From Paraburkholderia megapolitana (GTDB lineage: Bacteria > Pseudomonadota > Gammaproteobacteria > Burkholderiales > Burkholderiaceae): a DNA stretch of 64,000 bases. The stretch's first letter is position 1. Every line of letters starts with the position of its first letter. The DNA is taken from the NCBI RefSeq assembly GCF_007556815.1, contig NZ_CP041743.1, forward strand, positions 434,001 through 498,000. Direction: 5' to 3'. Positions 1-8,749 of the stretch are shown one piece after another. The notes under the pieces are model-generated. The model ran no database searches, was not told where the DNA came from, and saw nothing but the letters and a program-made list of their open reading frames with translations. The translations under genes were made by a program, and so were the position numbers.

Positions 1-332
1 GTGGTCAGAACATCGGCCTCGACGAGCTCCGCCAGCGCCTGCTCCGCGCGTTGCAGAATATCGAATTGAACCCGGATTCTGGAAATGGACGTATTGAGAG
101 AACCTGTTTCCAGTACGGCGTCGGCGGCTGCCCGCAAAATATCAGGATGAGAATCGAGGCCGAGGTACGAATAGGACGACATGTTAAGAAACGATTTACC
201 CGTGGCAAGCGCTTCATGTACGCCGTCGTTTAGATTGCGGGAAACGATATTGGCCAGTCCAGCCTGGGTGGTAACGTCCCAGAAGCTATTGCTGATCTGG
301 ATGGCCTTTTTTGTATTAGTGAATAAATGCAT
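1..332 (-). CDS. PLP-dependent alpha-oxoamine synthase family protein, N-terminal part
   Basis: Reading leftward from an ATG at 332-330, the frame is open for 110 codons and leaves the window at base 1, so only the N-terminus is present. The protein begins MHLFTNTKKAIQI and carries NMSSYSYLGLDSHPDIL around residues 50-66. This is the substrate-entry motif of class I/II aminotransferase-fold alpha-oxoamine synthases (KAPA synthase, 2-amino-3-ketobutyrate CoA ligase, serine palmitoyltransferase, CqsA). These enzymes condense an amino acid with an acyl thioester using PLP. The PLP lysine lies outside the window, so the substrate class cannot be read. The in-frame stop upstream (384-386) and absence of another ATG support this start. 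The gene lies 312 bp from the leftward tetR gene and points off the left edge. The family call is good; the exact function is open. Confidence 0.75.
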   Translation of the reverse strand, partial: MHLFTNTKKAIQISNSFWDVTTQAGLANIVSRNLNDGVHEALATGKSFLNMSSYSYLGLDSHPDILRAAADAVLETGSLNTSISRIRVQFDILQRAEQALAELVEADVLT

Positions 333-644
333 GGAATTTCCAGAGATGACCAGCCGGCGCCGATCCGTATCGGAAGATACAGATCACGCTATGCGATATG
401 GCTATTTATCGAATCCGTTGGCCGCAGGTTAAAAATCAGAATGAACCGGAACTGCAAGACTGACGTTCAATGCGGCAAGCCTAGCTTTTCCTCCCGGAGA
501 AACTAAGCAACTTTTCGGCATAACGATATTTATATTTACAAGCTATTGGACACCCATGCGGTTTTCACCAGAAACTCGCGCGCTTACGCTTTATCGAAGG
601 TTTATTCTATTGACAGATTTTCTCGCGTCGCCTCTTAAATGCAT
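333..644. other. Non-coding, AT-rich intergenic region
   Basis: There is no credible gene on either strand. The stretch is clearly richer in A and T than its surroundings, especially about 515-620, and presumably holds the promoter of the leftward PLP-enzyme gene and the 3' end of the tetR transcript. I could not identify a specific promoter or terminator with confidence. Confidence 0.5.
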
Positions 645-1220
645 CTATGCAGGCAGGAGGCCCGCCGCGCGATAGCCGTCAATTAACGCGTCGTAAAGCG
701 AGATATCCGAGCGACTCCTCGCCATAAGCTGAGCGCCTGCTATAGCAGCGAAAATCGCACCGGCCCGTCGTTCAGCCTCTTTAGAATCGACTACGGCGGT
801 AGCGGATAAAACCTTGCTCAACCACGCAATATTCACATCGGCAAACGTTCGCACCTCTTTCACCACGACTTCGGGCAAGTCATCGTGTTCGGCCGCCATG
901 AAGCTGCAGAGGCACATTCGGTTATCGCGCTCGAGCGCCTTGCGAAACGTATCGGGATACTGGCGCAGACATTGGAGCGGATCTGCGGATTCGGCCAGCA
1001 ATGCATCGAGCGCAGCCGCTGAGTCCTCCCAATAACGCTTCGCTACAGCCGCGCCGAGATCGGCCTTACTCGGAAAGTGGTGGTAGATGCTGGCGGCCTT
1101 AATGCCCACATCGTCCGCAAGGTCGCGAAAATTTAATCCGTTGTAGCCGTGCGCCTGCGCAATCGCCTTCGCGGCCGCCAGGATGCTCTCGCTGGTGCTT
1201 GAGTTCGATTCGTTTCTCAT
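645..1220 (-). CDS. TetR/AcrR family transcriptional regulator
   Basis: A 191-residue protein with a TetR-type N-terminal helix-turn-helix. The segment around residues 11-55 reads ILAAAKAIAQAHGYNGLNF, then RDLADDVGIKAASIYHHFPS, the usual recognition-helix pattern ending in YxHFxSK. The C-terminal two thirds are the helical ligand-binding and dimerisation domain, with no recognised ligand signature. The gene is divergent from the glutathione S-transferase gene at 1315 across 94 bp containing a candidate operator (1285-1302). This arrangement is typical of a local repressor controlling itself and a detoxification gene. The inducer is unknown. Confidence 0.9.
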   Translation of the reverse strand: MRNESNSSTSESILAAAKAIAQAHGYNGLNFRDLADDVGIKAASIYHHFPSKADLGAAVAKRYWEDSAAALDALLAESADPLQCLRQYPDTFRKALERDNRMCLCSFMAAEHDDLPEVVVKEVRTFADVNIAWLSKVLSATAVVDSKEAERRAGAIFAAIAGAQLMARSRSDISLYDALIDGYRAAGLLPA

Positions 1221-1284
1221 TGCTGCCGACCTCGAAAGCCAAAATGGACGTTGACGAGGATCATTCTAGCTCCTATATTTCAGC

Positions 1285-1302
1285 CTACCAAGTGTTAGGT
1301 AG
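1285..1302. promoter_or_regulatory. Candidate TetR operator
   Basis: CTACC-N8-GGTAG forms an inverted repeat with extra symmetry inside (ACC AAGTGTTA GGT). It sits 13 bp before the GST start and in the spacer between the divergent tetR and GST genes. Its size and position fit a TetR-family operator; binding by the 645-1220 product is inferred. Confidence 0.55.
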
Positions 1303-1314
1303 ACAAGGATAGCT

Positions 1315-2013
1315 ATGAATTCCGCCATCGATTTCGATGCAACAACGCCCGCTGTGATGAAGATCCACGACTGGCCCACCGGCCCTTATCCGGCTCGCGT
1401 GCGTATAGCGTTAGCCGAGAAGAAGCTGCAATCGCAGGTTCGGTTCGTGACAGTCAATCTTCCGCAAGGCGAGCACAAGAAGCCCCAGTTTTTGCTCAAG
1501 AACTACTCAGGCACGCTGCCGGTACTCGAGCTCGACGATGGAACTTTCATTGCCGAATGCACGGCGATTACCGAATACCTCGATGCGCTCGACGGCACGC
1601 CGACGCTGACCGGCCGAACGCCGCGCGAGAGGGGCTTGATCCACATGATGAGCAAGCGCGCCGAACTGGAACTGCTCGACGCCATTAGCGTCTACTTCCA
1701 TCACGCAACCCCAGGTCTTGGACCCGAGGTCGAGATTTATCAGAACGCCGAGTGGGGATTCCGTCAGCGCGATAAAGCGCTGAGGGGGATGCACTATTTC
1801 GACAGCGTTCTAAGAAAGCAACCGTTCGTCGCCGGTGCGGTTTTCTCGATGGCCGACATCACGGTTATCGGCGGTCTGATCTTTGCGGGGCTCGTGAATT
1901 TGCCGGTACCCGACGAATGCGAAGCGCTTCAAGCCTGGTACGCAAGAATGCAGGAGCGTCCCAGCGTAAAGAACCGCGTGACGATGTCGGAGCCGGCGCA
2001 GGTGTCCGCTTGA
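1315..2013 (+). CDS. Glutathione S-transferase family protein
   Basis: A 232-residue cytosolic GST-like protein. The N-terminal thioredoxin-like domain starts near residue 15 (MKIHDWPTGPYPARVRIALA) and contains the conserved GTLPVLELDDG and the ECTAITEYL helix (about residues 65-90) that bind glutathione. The C-terminal all-helical domain contains VAGAVFSMADITVIGGL, the usual N-capping motif with conserved Asp. It would conjugate or reduce electrophiles using glutathione. The ATG at 1315 is preceded by an AAGGA ribosome-binding site at 1304-1308. Divergent transcription from a TetR gene suggests induction by a xenobiotic or electrophile. It converges on the CDF transporter gene 24 bp downstream. 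The substrate cannot be read from sequence. Confidence 0.9.
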   Translation: MNSAIDFDATTPAVMKIHDWPTGPYPARVRIALAEKKLQSQVRFVTVNLPQGEHKKPQFLLKNYSGTLPVLELDDGTFIAECTAITEYLDALDGTPTLTGRTPRERGLIHMMSKRAELELLDAISVYFHHATPGLGPEVEIYQNAEWGFRQRDKALRGMHYFDSVLRKQPFVAGAVFSMADITVIGGLIFAGLVNLPVPDECEALQAWYARMQERPSVKNRVTMSEPAQVSA

Positions 2014-2037
2014 AGTCACCGCTGCAAACACGGCCGG

Positions 2038-2946
2038 TTACTTCACCCGCGGCACATCGGGTTCGAAAAACACCCACTTCGCCTGCGGGAACGCCGCCTG
2101 CAAATCCGCCTCGATCACATTGATCGCATCGACCATCGCGCGGCCGCTCGCGTAGTCGATCATCTCGGCCTGCACCGCGACGACGATATGCCGGCCCCAT
2201 TGCAGCGTGATCAGATTGATGATGCTGCGAATCTCGCTGCGCGCCCGCAAATGCGCTTCGATCGCACGTCGCACTTCCGGGCTCGCCGATTCGCCGATCA
2301 GCATCGACTTCACTTCGCGTGCGACGAGCCATGCAATCACCATCAGCAGCACACCAACGCCGATCGACCCTAGCGCGTCGTACATCGGGTTGCCGGTCAC
2401 CATCGTCAGCAGCACGGCGACGAACGCGATGGCGAGCCCCGCCAGCGCGGCAATGTCTTCGCCCGCCACCACCAGCAGGTCCGACTCGCGCGTCTCGCGA
2501 AACCACCGCCACATCGATTTATCCGGATGCTGTTTGCGAATCTCGCGAATCGCGCCCATCAGCGAAAAAGTTTCGAGCACAACCGAAATACCCAGCACAG
2601 CGAGCGCGACGAACGCATGCGACAGCGGCTCGTGCTCAAGCAGCCGGTGAATCCCTTCATAAACCGAGAACGCCCCGCCAACGAAAAACAGCAGCAACGC
2701 GACGATCAACGAGTAGAAGTAAATGGCGCGACCGGCACCCAGCGGATGCAGCACGGTCGCGGGCCGGCGCGCCTGGCGCAGCCCGAACAGCAGCAGCAAC
2801 TGGTTGCCGCAATCGGCAGTGGAGTGGATCGCTTCGGCGAACATCGAGCCTGAGCCCGTGAATGCCGCGGCGGCGAACTTGCAAACCGCAATGCCGAGGT
2901 TGGCGGCAAGCGCGTAGAAAATGGCTTTCGGCGATTCTTCTGTCAT
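2038..2946 (-). CDS. Cation diffusion facilitator (CDF) family metal transporter, ZnT9-like
   Basis: A 302-residue inner-membrane protein with five or six hydrophobic segments in the first 220 residues and a cytoplasmic C-terminal domain. The CDF metal site is visible as HSTADCGNQ in the second membrane segment and GEDIAALAG in the fifth. HPLGAGRAIYFYSL between them is the conserved HPxGxGR/Y motif of the ZnT9-like branch. CDF proteins export Zn2+, Fe2+, Mn2+ or Co2+ in exchange for protons. I chose the ATG at 2946 (MTEESPKAIFYAL), because the longer frame adds 69 residues unlike the family. It lies 77 bp downstream of the glutamate dehydrogenase gene on the same strand and may be its distal cotranscribed neighbour. 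Metal specificity is not resolved. Confidence 0.9.
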   Translation of the reverse strand: MTEESPKAIFYALAANLGIAVCKFAAAAFTGSGSMFAEAIHSTADCGNQLLLLFGLRQARRPATVLHPLGAGRAIYFYSLIVALLLFFVGGAFSVYEGIHRLLEHEPLSHAFVALAVLGISVVLETFSLMGAIREIRKQHPDKSMWRWFRETRESDLLVVAGEDIAALAGLAIAFVAVLLTMVTGNPMYDALGSIGVGVLLMVIAWLVAREVKSMLIGESASPEVRRAIEAHLRARSEIRSIINLITLQWGRHIVVAVQAEMIDYASGRAMVDAINVIEADLQAAFPQAKWVFFEPDVPRVK

Positions 2947-3023
2947 CGTCGGGGCAGGCAGGTTGTGGTGCGATCGAGGGAACCGCCTTTTTAACACAAC
3001 CGCCCGCCCCTGCTGCTGTGGTA

Positions 3024-6000
3024 TCAGGCGCGCTCGAGTACGGCCATGTCGCGTACGACTACGAGCAGCATCGACAGACTTGCGCCGCCGGTTGCACGAA
3101 GATCGGCGAGCAGTCGCCCATATCGCTCCAGCGCTGCCGCGCGTCGCTCGCACCAGGCTTCGACGAGCGTGTCCGGTGTTTCCACGTGCTCGTGCGCATC
3201 GTCTTGCTGCCCGAGCACGCTCACCGTCAACGCACGTTTGAGCCGTGCGAGCTCCGCGAGCGCGGCGGCGCGTGCAAGCAGGTCCCAGTGCGTGGGCGTC
3301 GGCAGTGCCGCTGCACGCTCGCCAATCCAGCCGTAGTTCAGTTGCGTGCCCAGCGCGAAGTACACCCCCGCGACAAGCTCAAGGCTGCGCCCGGCAGTCG
3401 CTGCGACTTCGGCAATATCGAGCAGTGCCGCCGAAATCTCGCCGCTCGCGACCCGCACCGCAAGTTCGCTGTCCACCCCGGCATCGACCAGCTCGCGCTG
3501 CCGCGCGGAAAGCGCATCGAGATCGTCTTGCGGCAGCAGCGCCGGCCATTGCGGTGCGAGCCGCTGCGCCGCCTCGCGGCAACGCGCGAGCAGCCCCGCC
3601 ATGCCGCCATCCTGCACCGCGCCCAGCTGCAACTGACGCAAAAACCATAGCGCGGCACGTTCGAGCAGCCGCGCGACCTCGACGAACATGCGTGCCTGCA
3701 CGTCGTCGGCGACGCGGTTGTCGAGCGCGTCGATGTCGCGCCACACGCGGTCGAGATCGAACACATCGCGCGCCATCAGGCAAGCACGCACGATGTCGCC
3801 GGGCTGCGCATCGGTTTCCTCCATCAACCGGTGCACGAACGCACAACCGACGCGATTGATCAGTGCATTCGTCAGATATGTAGCCAGGATCTCGCGACGC
3901 AGCGGATGATGCCGCATCGGTTCGCTGAAGCGCTGACGCAGCGGCTTTGGAAAATAGTCGACCAGCATGCCGGCCACGAGCGGATCTTCGGGAAGATCGG
4001 AGTCGAGCAATGCGTCGTACAGCCACATCTTGCTGTACGCAAGCAGTACCGCTCGTTCGGGCGAGGTCAGACCGAGCTTCGCTGCCTGACGTTCGGCGAT
4101 TTCCTCGTCGGAGGGTAGAAACTCGATAGTGCGGTTAAGCCGCCCCGCGCGTTCGAGCCAGCGCATCGTGCGCGTTTCCGCATCGAGCAGCTCGACGCTG
4201 TAGCGCCCCGCAATCGACAGCGCCTGTGTCTGGTAGTAGTTGTCCTGCAAGACGAGCAAGCCGACTTCATCGGTCATTTCCGCGAGCAGCGTATTGCGCT
4301 GCTTACCGGTCATCTCGCCGTCCGCGACCACGAGGCCGAGCAGGATCTTGATGTTGACCTCGTGATCCGAACAGTCGACACCTGCCGAATTGTCGATGGC
4401 ATCGGTGTTGATCCGGCCGCCGTGCTGCGCGAACTCGATGCGGCCCAATTGTGTGAGGCCGAGATTGCCGCCTTCCGCGACCACCTTGCAGCGCAGCTCC
4501 GCGCCGTTCACACGCACGGCGTCGCTGCTGCGGTCGCCTACCTGCGCGTGCGTCTCGCGGCTCGCCTTTACGTAGGTACCGATGCCGCCGTTGTACAGCA
4601 GGTCGACCGGCGCGAGCAGCAACGCGCGGATCAGATCGTTGGGCGCCAGCGCAGCTGCATTGATACCGAGCACAGCCTGCATCGCCGTCGACACCGGGAT
4701 CGTCTTCGCACTACGCGGAAACACCCCGCCGCCCGCGGAGATCAATGCCGGGTCGTAGTCGGCCCAGCTCGAACGCTCGAGCGTGAAGAGCCGGCTGCGC
4801 TCCGCGAGACTCGTCGCGGCATCGGGGTTCGGGTCGAGGAAGATATGCCGATGATCGAACGCAGCGACCAGACGGATATGCGGCGACAGCAACATGCCGT
4901 TGCCGAACACATCGCCCGACATGTCGCCGATGCCGACCACGGTGAAGTCGGTGGCCTGGGTGTCGACGCCCATCTCGCGAAAGTGCCGCTTCACCGATTC
5001 CCACGCGCCGCGCGCGGTGATCGCCATCTTCTTGTGGTCGTAACCCACCGAGCCGCCCGAAGCAAATGCGTCGTCGAGCCAGAAGCCGTAGTGCTGCGAG
5101 ATCGCGTTCGCGTAGTCGGAGAAGGTCGCGGTGCCTTTGTCGGCAGCAACGACGAGGTAGGGGTCGTCGGGATCGTGCCGGATCACATCGACAGGCGGTA
5201 CGATCGCGCCGGCCACACGGTTGTCGGTCAGATCGAGCAGCCCGCGCAGGAACGTCTGATAGCACGCAATACCTTCGCGCAACCACGCTTCGCGGTCGCC
5301 GGGCGGCGGCGGATTCTTCACGACGAAGCCGCCCTTCGAGCCGACCGGCACGATCACGACGTTCTTCACCATCTGTGCTTTCATCAAGCCGAGCACTTCC
5401 GTGCGGAAATCCTCGCGTCGATCGGACCAGCGCAAGCCACCGCGCGCGACGCGCCCGCCACGCAGATGCACGCCCTCGACACGCGGCGAATACACCCAGA
5501 TCTCGAACATCGGTTTCGGTTCAGGCAAGCCCGGTACCTGCGACGGATCGAACTTGAACGACAGATACGGCTTCGGCTTGCCTTCCGCGTCGCGCTGATA
5601 GTAGTTGGTACGCTGCGTCGCGCCGATCACACCGAGAAACTGCCGCAGGATGCGGTCTTCGTCGAGATTCGGCACCTTGTCGAGCGCCGCTTCGATGCCC
5701 TTCCTCAATTGCGCGGTTCGGCTTTCGCGCGCTTCCGGTGTCTCGCCTGCGGTCGGCTCGAAACGCGCGATAAACAGTTCGACGAATCCGCGCGCAATTG
5801 CCGGGTTGCCGGTCAGCGCGCGTTCGATATACGCGTCGCTGAACGTCGAGCCAACCTGGCGCAGATACTTCGCATACGCGCGCAGGATCGTCACCTCGCG
5901 CGCACTCAGATGCGCACGCAAGACAAGCCGGTTGAAGTCGTCGTTCTCGATCTCGCCGGTCCACACCTGTTCGAACGCGTTCTCGAACAGGTCCTTGACA

Positions 6001-7907
6001 CGCTCGATGTCGAACTCCGCGTCGTCGGCCAGTTCGAGGCCGAAGTCGTGCACCCACGCAGGTGTGGCGTGCGGTGTCTCGATCAGATAGGGCCGCTCTT
6101 CGTCGACACGCACACCGAGGTGTTCGAGCATCGGCAGGCTGCGCGACAGCGCAATCGGTTGGCCTGCGCGGTAAACCTTGAAGCGAAACGCGCGCGGCCC
6201 TGCTTCGATCGGGCGATACAGGTTCATCGCGAGCCGTTCGCTGCCCTGCACACGTTCGATCAGTTCGATGTCGCGCACCGCCGTGCGTGCGGGATAGTCG
6301 TCGCGATAGCCCGCGGGAAACGAATCCGCGTAGCGTTGCAACAACCGGTTGCCCTGCTCTTCGCCGGACGCGTCGAGCAATGCATCGGCGAGATCGTCCT
6401 GCCAGCGCCTCGTCACCTGCACGAGTCGCGTTTCAAGCTCGTGCGTATCGACCTCCGGCATCGCACCGGATTGCGCATGTACGACGAAGTGAATCCGCGC
6501 GAGCGTCGACTCGGACAGCAGCGGTGTGAATTCAACCGTTGCGCCATTGAACGCATCGGTCAGCAACAGTGCGATGCGACGACGCAGATCGGTGTTGTAT
6601 TTATCGCGGGCAACGAACACGAGACACGACACGAACCGGTCGAAGCGGTCGCGTCGCACGAAGATCCGCGTGCGCTGATGCTCCTGCAACCGCAGCACGC
6701 CGAGCGCGATGTCATAGAGTTCGTTCTCGTCGGCCTGGAACAGTTCGTCGCGCGGATAGGTTTCGAGCACGGTGACGAGCGACTTGCCGAGATGGCCCTT
6801 CGGCAGGAAGCCCGCGCGCTTCACGATGTTCGCGCACTTGCGCCGCACGATCGGAATTTCCGCGCTCGACACCATATATGCGGTCGACGTGTACAAGCCA
6901 ATAAAGCGCCGTTCGCCCTTCACGTTGCCGTCGGCATCGACGAGCTTCACGCCGACATAGTCGAGGTAACCGGGCCGATGCACGGTCGCGCGCGAGTTCG
7001 CCTTGGTCAGAAAGATCGGCGACGCACCGCGGATAATTTCCGCAGCGGCCGGCGGCAATGGTGTGACATCGGCGCTGCCGGGTTCGCGCAGCGCATCGCG
7101 CAAGATGCCGAGCCCCGATCCAGGCACGCCGCGCAGCCCGAAGCCGTCGCCGTGCGCGACCAGTTCGTAGTCGCGCTGGCCGAGAAACGTGAAATGATTG
7201 GCCGCCATCCATTCGAGGAACGCGCGGGCTTCGAGGCCTTCCGCGCCCTTCTCGCGAAGCTTCATCTCCTTGATCGTTGCGTGGGCGATCTCGACGATCC
7301 TCGGCCAGTCTTCGACGGCTGCGCGAACATCGCCGAGCACGTGCGCGATATCGTCGGACAGTGCCGTGAGCCGCGCCGCATCGCCGCAACGGTCCACTTC
7401 GAAATGAATGAAGGATGTGAGTTGCGATTGCAGCTTCGCCGCTGCGTCGCCCGTATCGTTGACTTCCTCGCCGCCTTCCGCCGCGCGTGCAATCGCGCCA
7501 TCGCTGCCGCGCCAGATGCGAAACACCGGATGCACGACCGAATGCAGCGCAAGCCCCAGCCGGTTCACCGCCATCGACACCGAATCGACGAGAAACGGCA
7601 TGTCGTCGTTGACGATCTCGATCACCGTGTGGTCCGAGTGCCAGCCGTGCTGTTCGAGTATCGGGTTATAGACGCGCAGACGTTCGGTACCTGGCACGAA
7701 GCGCTGCGCGGTTTGCCAGTGCGCCATCGCCGCGCCGTATAGATCGGCGACGCCGCGACTATGCAGGTCGTCCGCATCGACGAAGTCGTAGTAATGCCGC
7801 AGAAAGGGTTCGACGATGGCGAAGGCCGGTTCGGGCAACCGGCCGCGGGCGAACTCGACGATATCGTTGAACAGGTGCGCGACGGCTTCTTCGTTCTTCG
7901 CTTGCAT
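3024..7907 (-). CDS. gdhB: NAD-specific glutamate dehydrogenase, 180-kDa class
   Basis: A 1627-residue protein, the usual length of the large NAD-dependent glutamate dehydrogenases of proteobacteria. These oxidise glutamate to 2-oxoglutarate and ammonia. The first ~700 residues are the ACT-like regulatory region of the class. The catalytic core contains VPVGSKGGFVVK (about residue 855, substrate lysine) and VVGIGDMSGDVFGNGML (about residue 995, the NAD-binding glycine-rich loop). The C-terminal ~400 residues are the helical extension of the family. The start MQAKNEEAVAHLFNDIV matches the expected N-terminus. The enzyme is catabolic and in related bacteria responds to amino-acid supply. It follows the hydrolase gene by 67 bp and precedes the CDF gene on the same strand. 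The very large open frame antisense to it is a GC-skew artefact. Confidence 0.97.
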   Translation of the reverse strand: MQAKNEEAVAHLFNDIVEFARGRLPEPAFAIVEPFLRHYYDFVDADDLHSRGVADLYGAAMAHWQTAQRFVPGTERLRVYNPILEQHGWHSDHTVIEIVNDDMPFLVDSVSMAVNRLGLALHSVVHPVFRIWRGSDGAIARAAEGGEEVNDTGDAAAKLQSQLTSFIHFEVDRCGDAARLTALSDDIAHVLGDVRAAVEDWPRIVEIAHATIKEMKLREKGAEGLEARAFLEWMAANHFTFLGQRDYELVAHGDGFGLRGVPGSGLGILRDALREPGSADVTPLPPAAAEIIRGASPIFLTKANSRATVHRPGYLDYVGVKLVDADGNVKGERRFIGLYTSTAYMVSSAEIPIVRRKCANIVKRAGFLPKGHLGKSLVTVLETYPRDELFQADENELYDIALGVLRLQEHQRTRIFVRRDRFDRFVSCLVFVARDKYNTDLRRRIALLLTDAFNGATVEFTPLLSESTLARIHFVVHAQSGAMPEVDTHELETRLVQVTRRWQDDLADALLDASGEEQGNRLLQRYADSFPAGYRDDYPARTAVRDIELIERVQGSERLAMNLYRPIEAGPRAFRFKVYRAGQPIALSRSLPMLEHLGVRVDEERPYLIETPHATPAWVHDFGLELADDAEFDIERVKDLFENAFEQVWTGEIENDDFNRLVLRAHLSAREVTILRAYAKYLRQVGSTFSDAYIERALTGNPAIARGFVELFIARFEPTAGETPEARESRTAQLRKGIEAALDKVPNLDEDRILRQFLGVIGATQRTNYYQRDAEGKPKPYLSFKFDPSQVPGLPEPKPMFEIWVYSPRVEGVHLRGGRVARGGLRWSDRREDFRTEVLGLMKAQMVKNVVIVPVGSKGGFVVKNPPPPGDREAWLREGIACYQTFLRGLLDLTDNRVAGAIVPPVDVIRHDPDDPYLVVAADKGTATFSDYANAISQHYGFWLDDAFASGGSVGYDHKKMAITARGAWESVKRHFREMGVDTQATDFTVVGIGDMSGDVFGNGMLLSPHIRLVAAFDHRHIFLDPNPDAATSLAERSRLFTLERSSWADYDPALISAGGGVFPRSAKTIPVSTAMQAVLGINAAALAPNDLIRALLLAPVDLLYNGGIGTYVKASRETHAQVGDRSSDAVRVNGAELRCKVVAEGGNLGLTQLGRIEFAQHGGRINTDAIDNSAGVDCSDHEVNIKILLGLVVADGEMTGKQRNTLLAEMTDEVGLLVLQDNYYQTQALSIAGRYSVELLDAETRTMRWLERAGRLNRTIEFLPSDEEIAERQAAKLGLTSPERAVLLAYSKMWLYDALLDSDLPEDPLVAGMLVDYFPKPLRQRFSEPMRHHPLRREILATYLTNALINRVGCAFVHRLMEETDAQPGDIVRACLMARDVFDLDRVWRDIDALDNRVADDVQARMFVEVARLLERAALWFLRQLQLGAVQDGGMAGLLARCREAAQRLAPQWPALLPQDDLDALSARQRELVDAGVDSELAVRVASGEISAALLDIAEVAATAGRSLELVAGVYFALGTQLNYGWIGERAAALPTPTHWDLLARAAALAELARLKRALTVSVLGQQDDAHEHVETPDTLVEAWCERRAAALERYGRLLADLRATGGASLSMLLVVVRDMAVLERA

Positions 7908-7975
7908 GACGTCCTCCGCAACGGGCGACTATCGACTGCATCGTCGGGAAGGGAATTATGCGCCAGACTAGTGCA

Positions 7976-8749
7976 TCAGGACATCTCGGATTGCTCCGGA
8001 TGCTGTGCGAGCCACGTAGCGATCGTCTCGGCAGTCCACACGACATCGTCATGCGGCAGATCGTGGCCGGCCCATGCGTGCCGAATATGCGGCACCTGCC
8101 ACGCCGCCGCGAGTTTTTCCGAGCACACCGGATCGACCAGCCGGTCGCCACCCGACGACAGCACGAGCGTCGCGCAACGCGGCGCAAGATCGTCCGCCCG
8201 AAAACGCGCGGCAGCCCACAACTGGCGCAACGCATTCATCCGCGACACCGGTGCCTGTTCGCGTATCGAGATCCAGTCGGCGAGATCGCTAGCGACCGTG
8301 TCGTGACGGTTGCATGTCAGACGATGAATCGCCGCTTCTGCCACGGGTGAGTCGCGCCAGTGCGCAGCGATCCGCAGCACCTCGGGCCACACCTGCGGAC
8401 GCAACCGCTCGACTGCGCGACTGAACGGCCGCATGCTCGTATTGATCAGCACGAGCCGTTCGATCTCGTGCGGATACTGCTGCGCCCACGCAGTCGCCAC
8501 CATGCCGCCGAGCGACATCGCGAGTACGCGGTACGGCGCCGGTGCGCCGCTTTGCAAGACGGCGAGACGCACGAAACCTACCGTGCTCGCCACGTTCGCC
8601 GGCGAGCGTAACCGCGCGAAATCGCCGTTGCCCGGCAGATCGATCAACAGCGGATCACCGGCGTCGGTCCTGTCGCGCAACACAGCGGGCAATGCGCCCC
8701 AGTGCCGCGTCTCGCGCGTCAGGCCACGCAACAAAACCCACGTACTCAT
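7976..8749 (-). CDS. Alpha/beta hydrolase
   Basis: A 257-residue alpha/beta-hydrolase-fold protein. The nucleophile elbow AMSLGGMVA gives the G/AxSxG serine near residue 75. An acidic residue in SSGGDRLVDP and the late histidine in WAGHDLPHDD complete a plausible triad. The substrate cannot be inferred; the family includes esterases, lactonases and haloperoxidase-like enzymes. The ATG (8749-8747) overlaps the stop of the upstream M14 carboxypeptidase gene as ATGA, so the two are almost certainly translationally coupled. No signal peptide is apparent, so the protein is probably cytoplasmic. Confidence 0.85.
   Translation of the reverse strand: MSTWVLLRGLTRETRHWGALPAVLRDRTDAGDPLLIDLPGNGDFARLRSPANVASTVGFVRLAVLQSGAPAPYRVLAMSLGGMVATAWAQQYPHEIERLVLINTSMRPFSRAVERLRPQVWPEVLRIAAHWRDSPVAEAAIHRLTCNRHDTVASDLADWISIREQAPVSRMNALRQLWAAARFRADDLAPRCATLVLSSGGDRLVDPVCSEKLAAAWQVPHIRHAWAGHDLPHDDVVWTAETIATWLAQHPEQSEMS

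Noticed and set aside
4362..7742. Very long open frame (over 1100 codons) antisense to the glutamate dehydrogenase gene
   Set aside because: It mirrors the third-position GC of the real gene, starts at no ribosome-binding site, and its arginine/histidine-rich product resembles no protein family.
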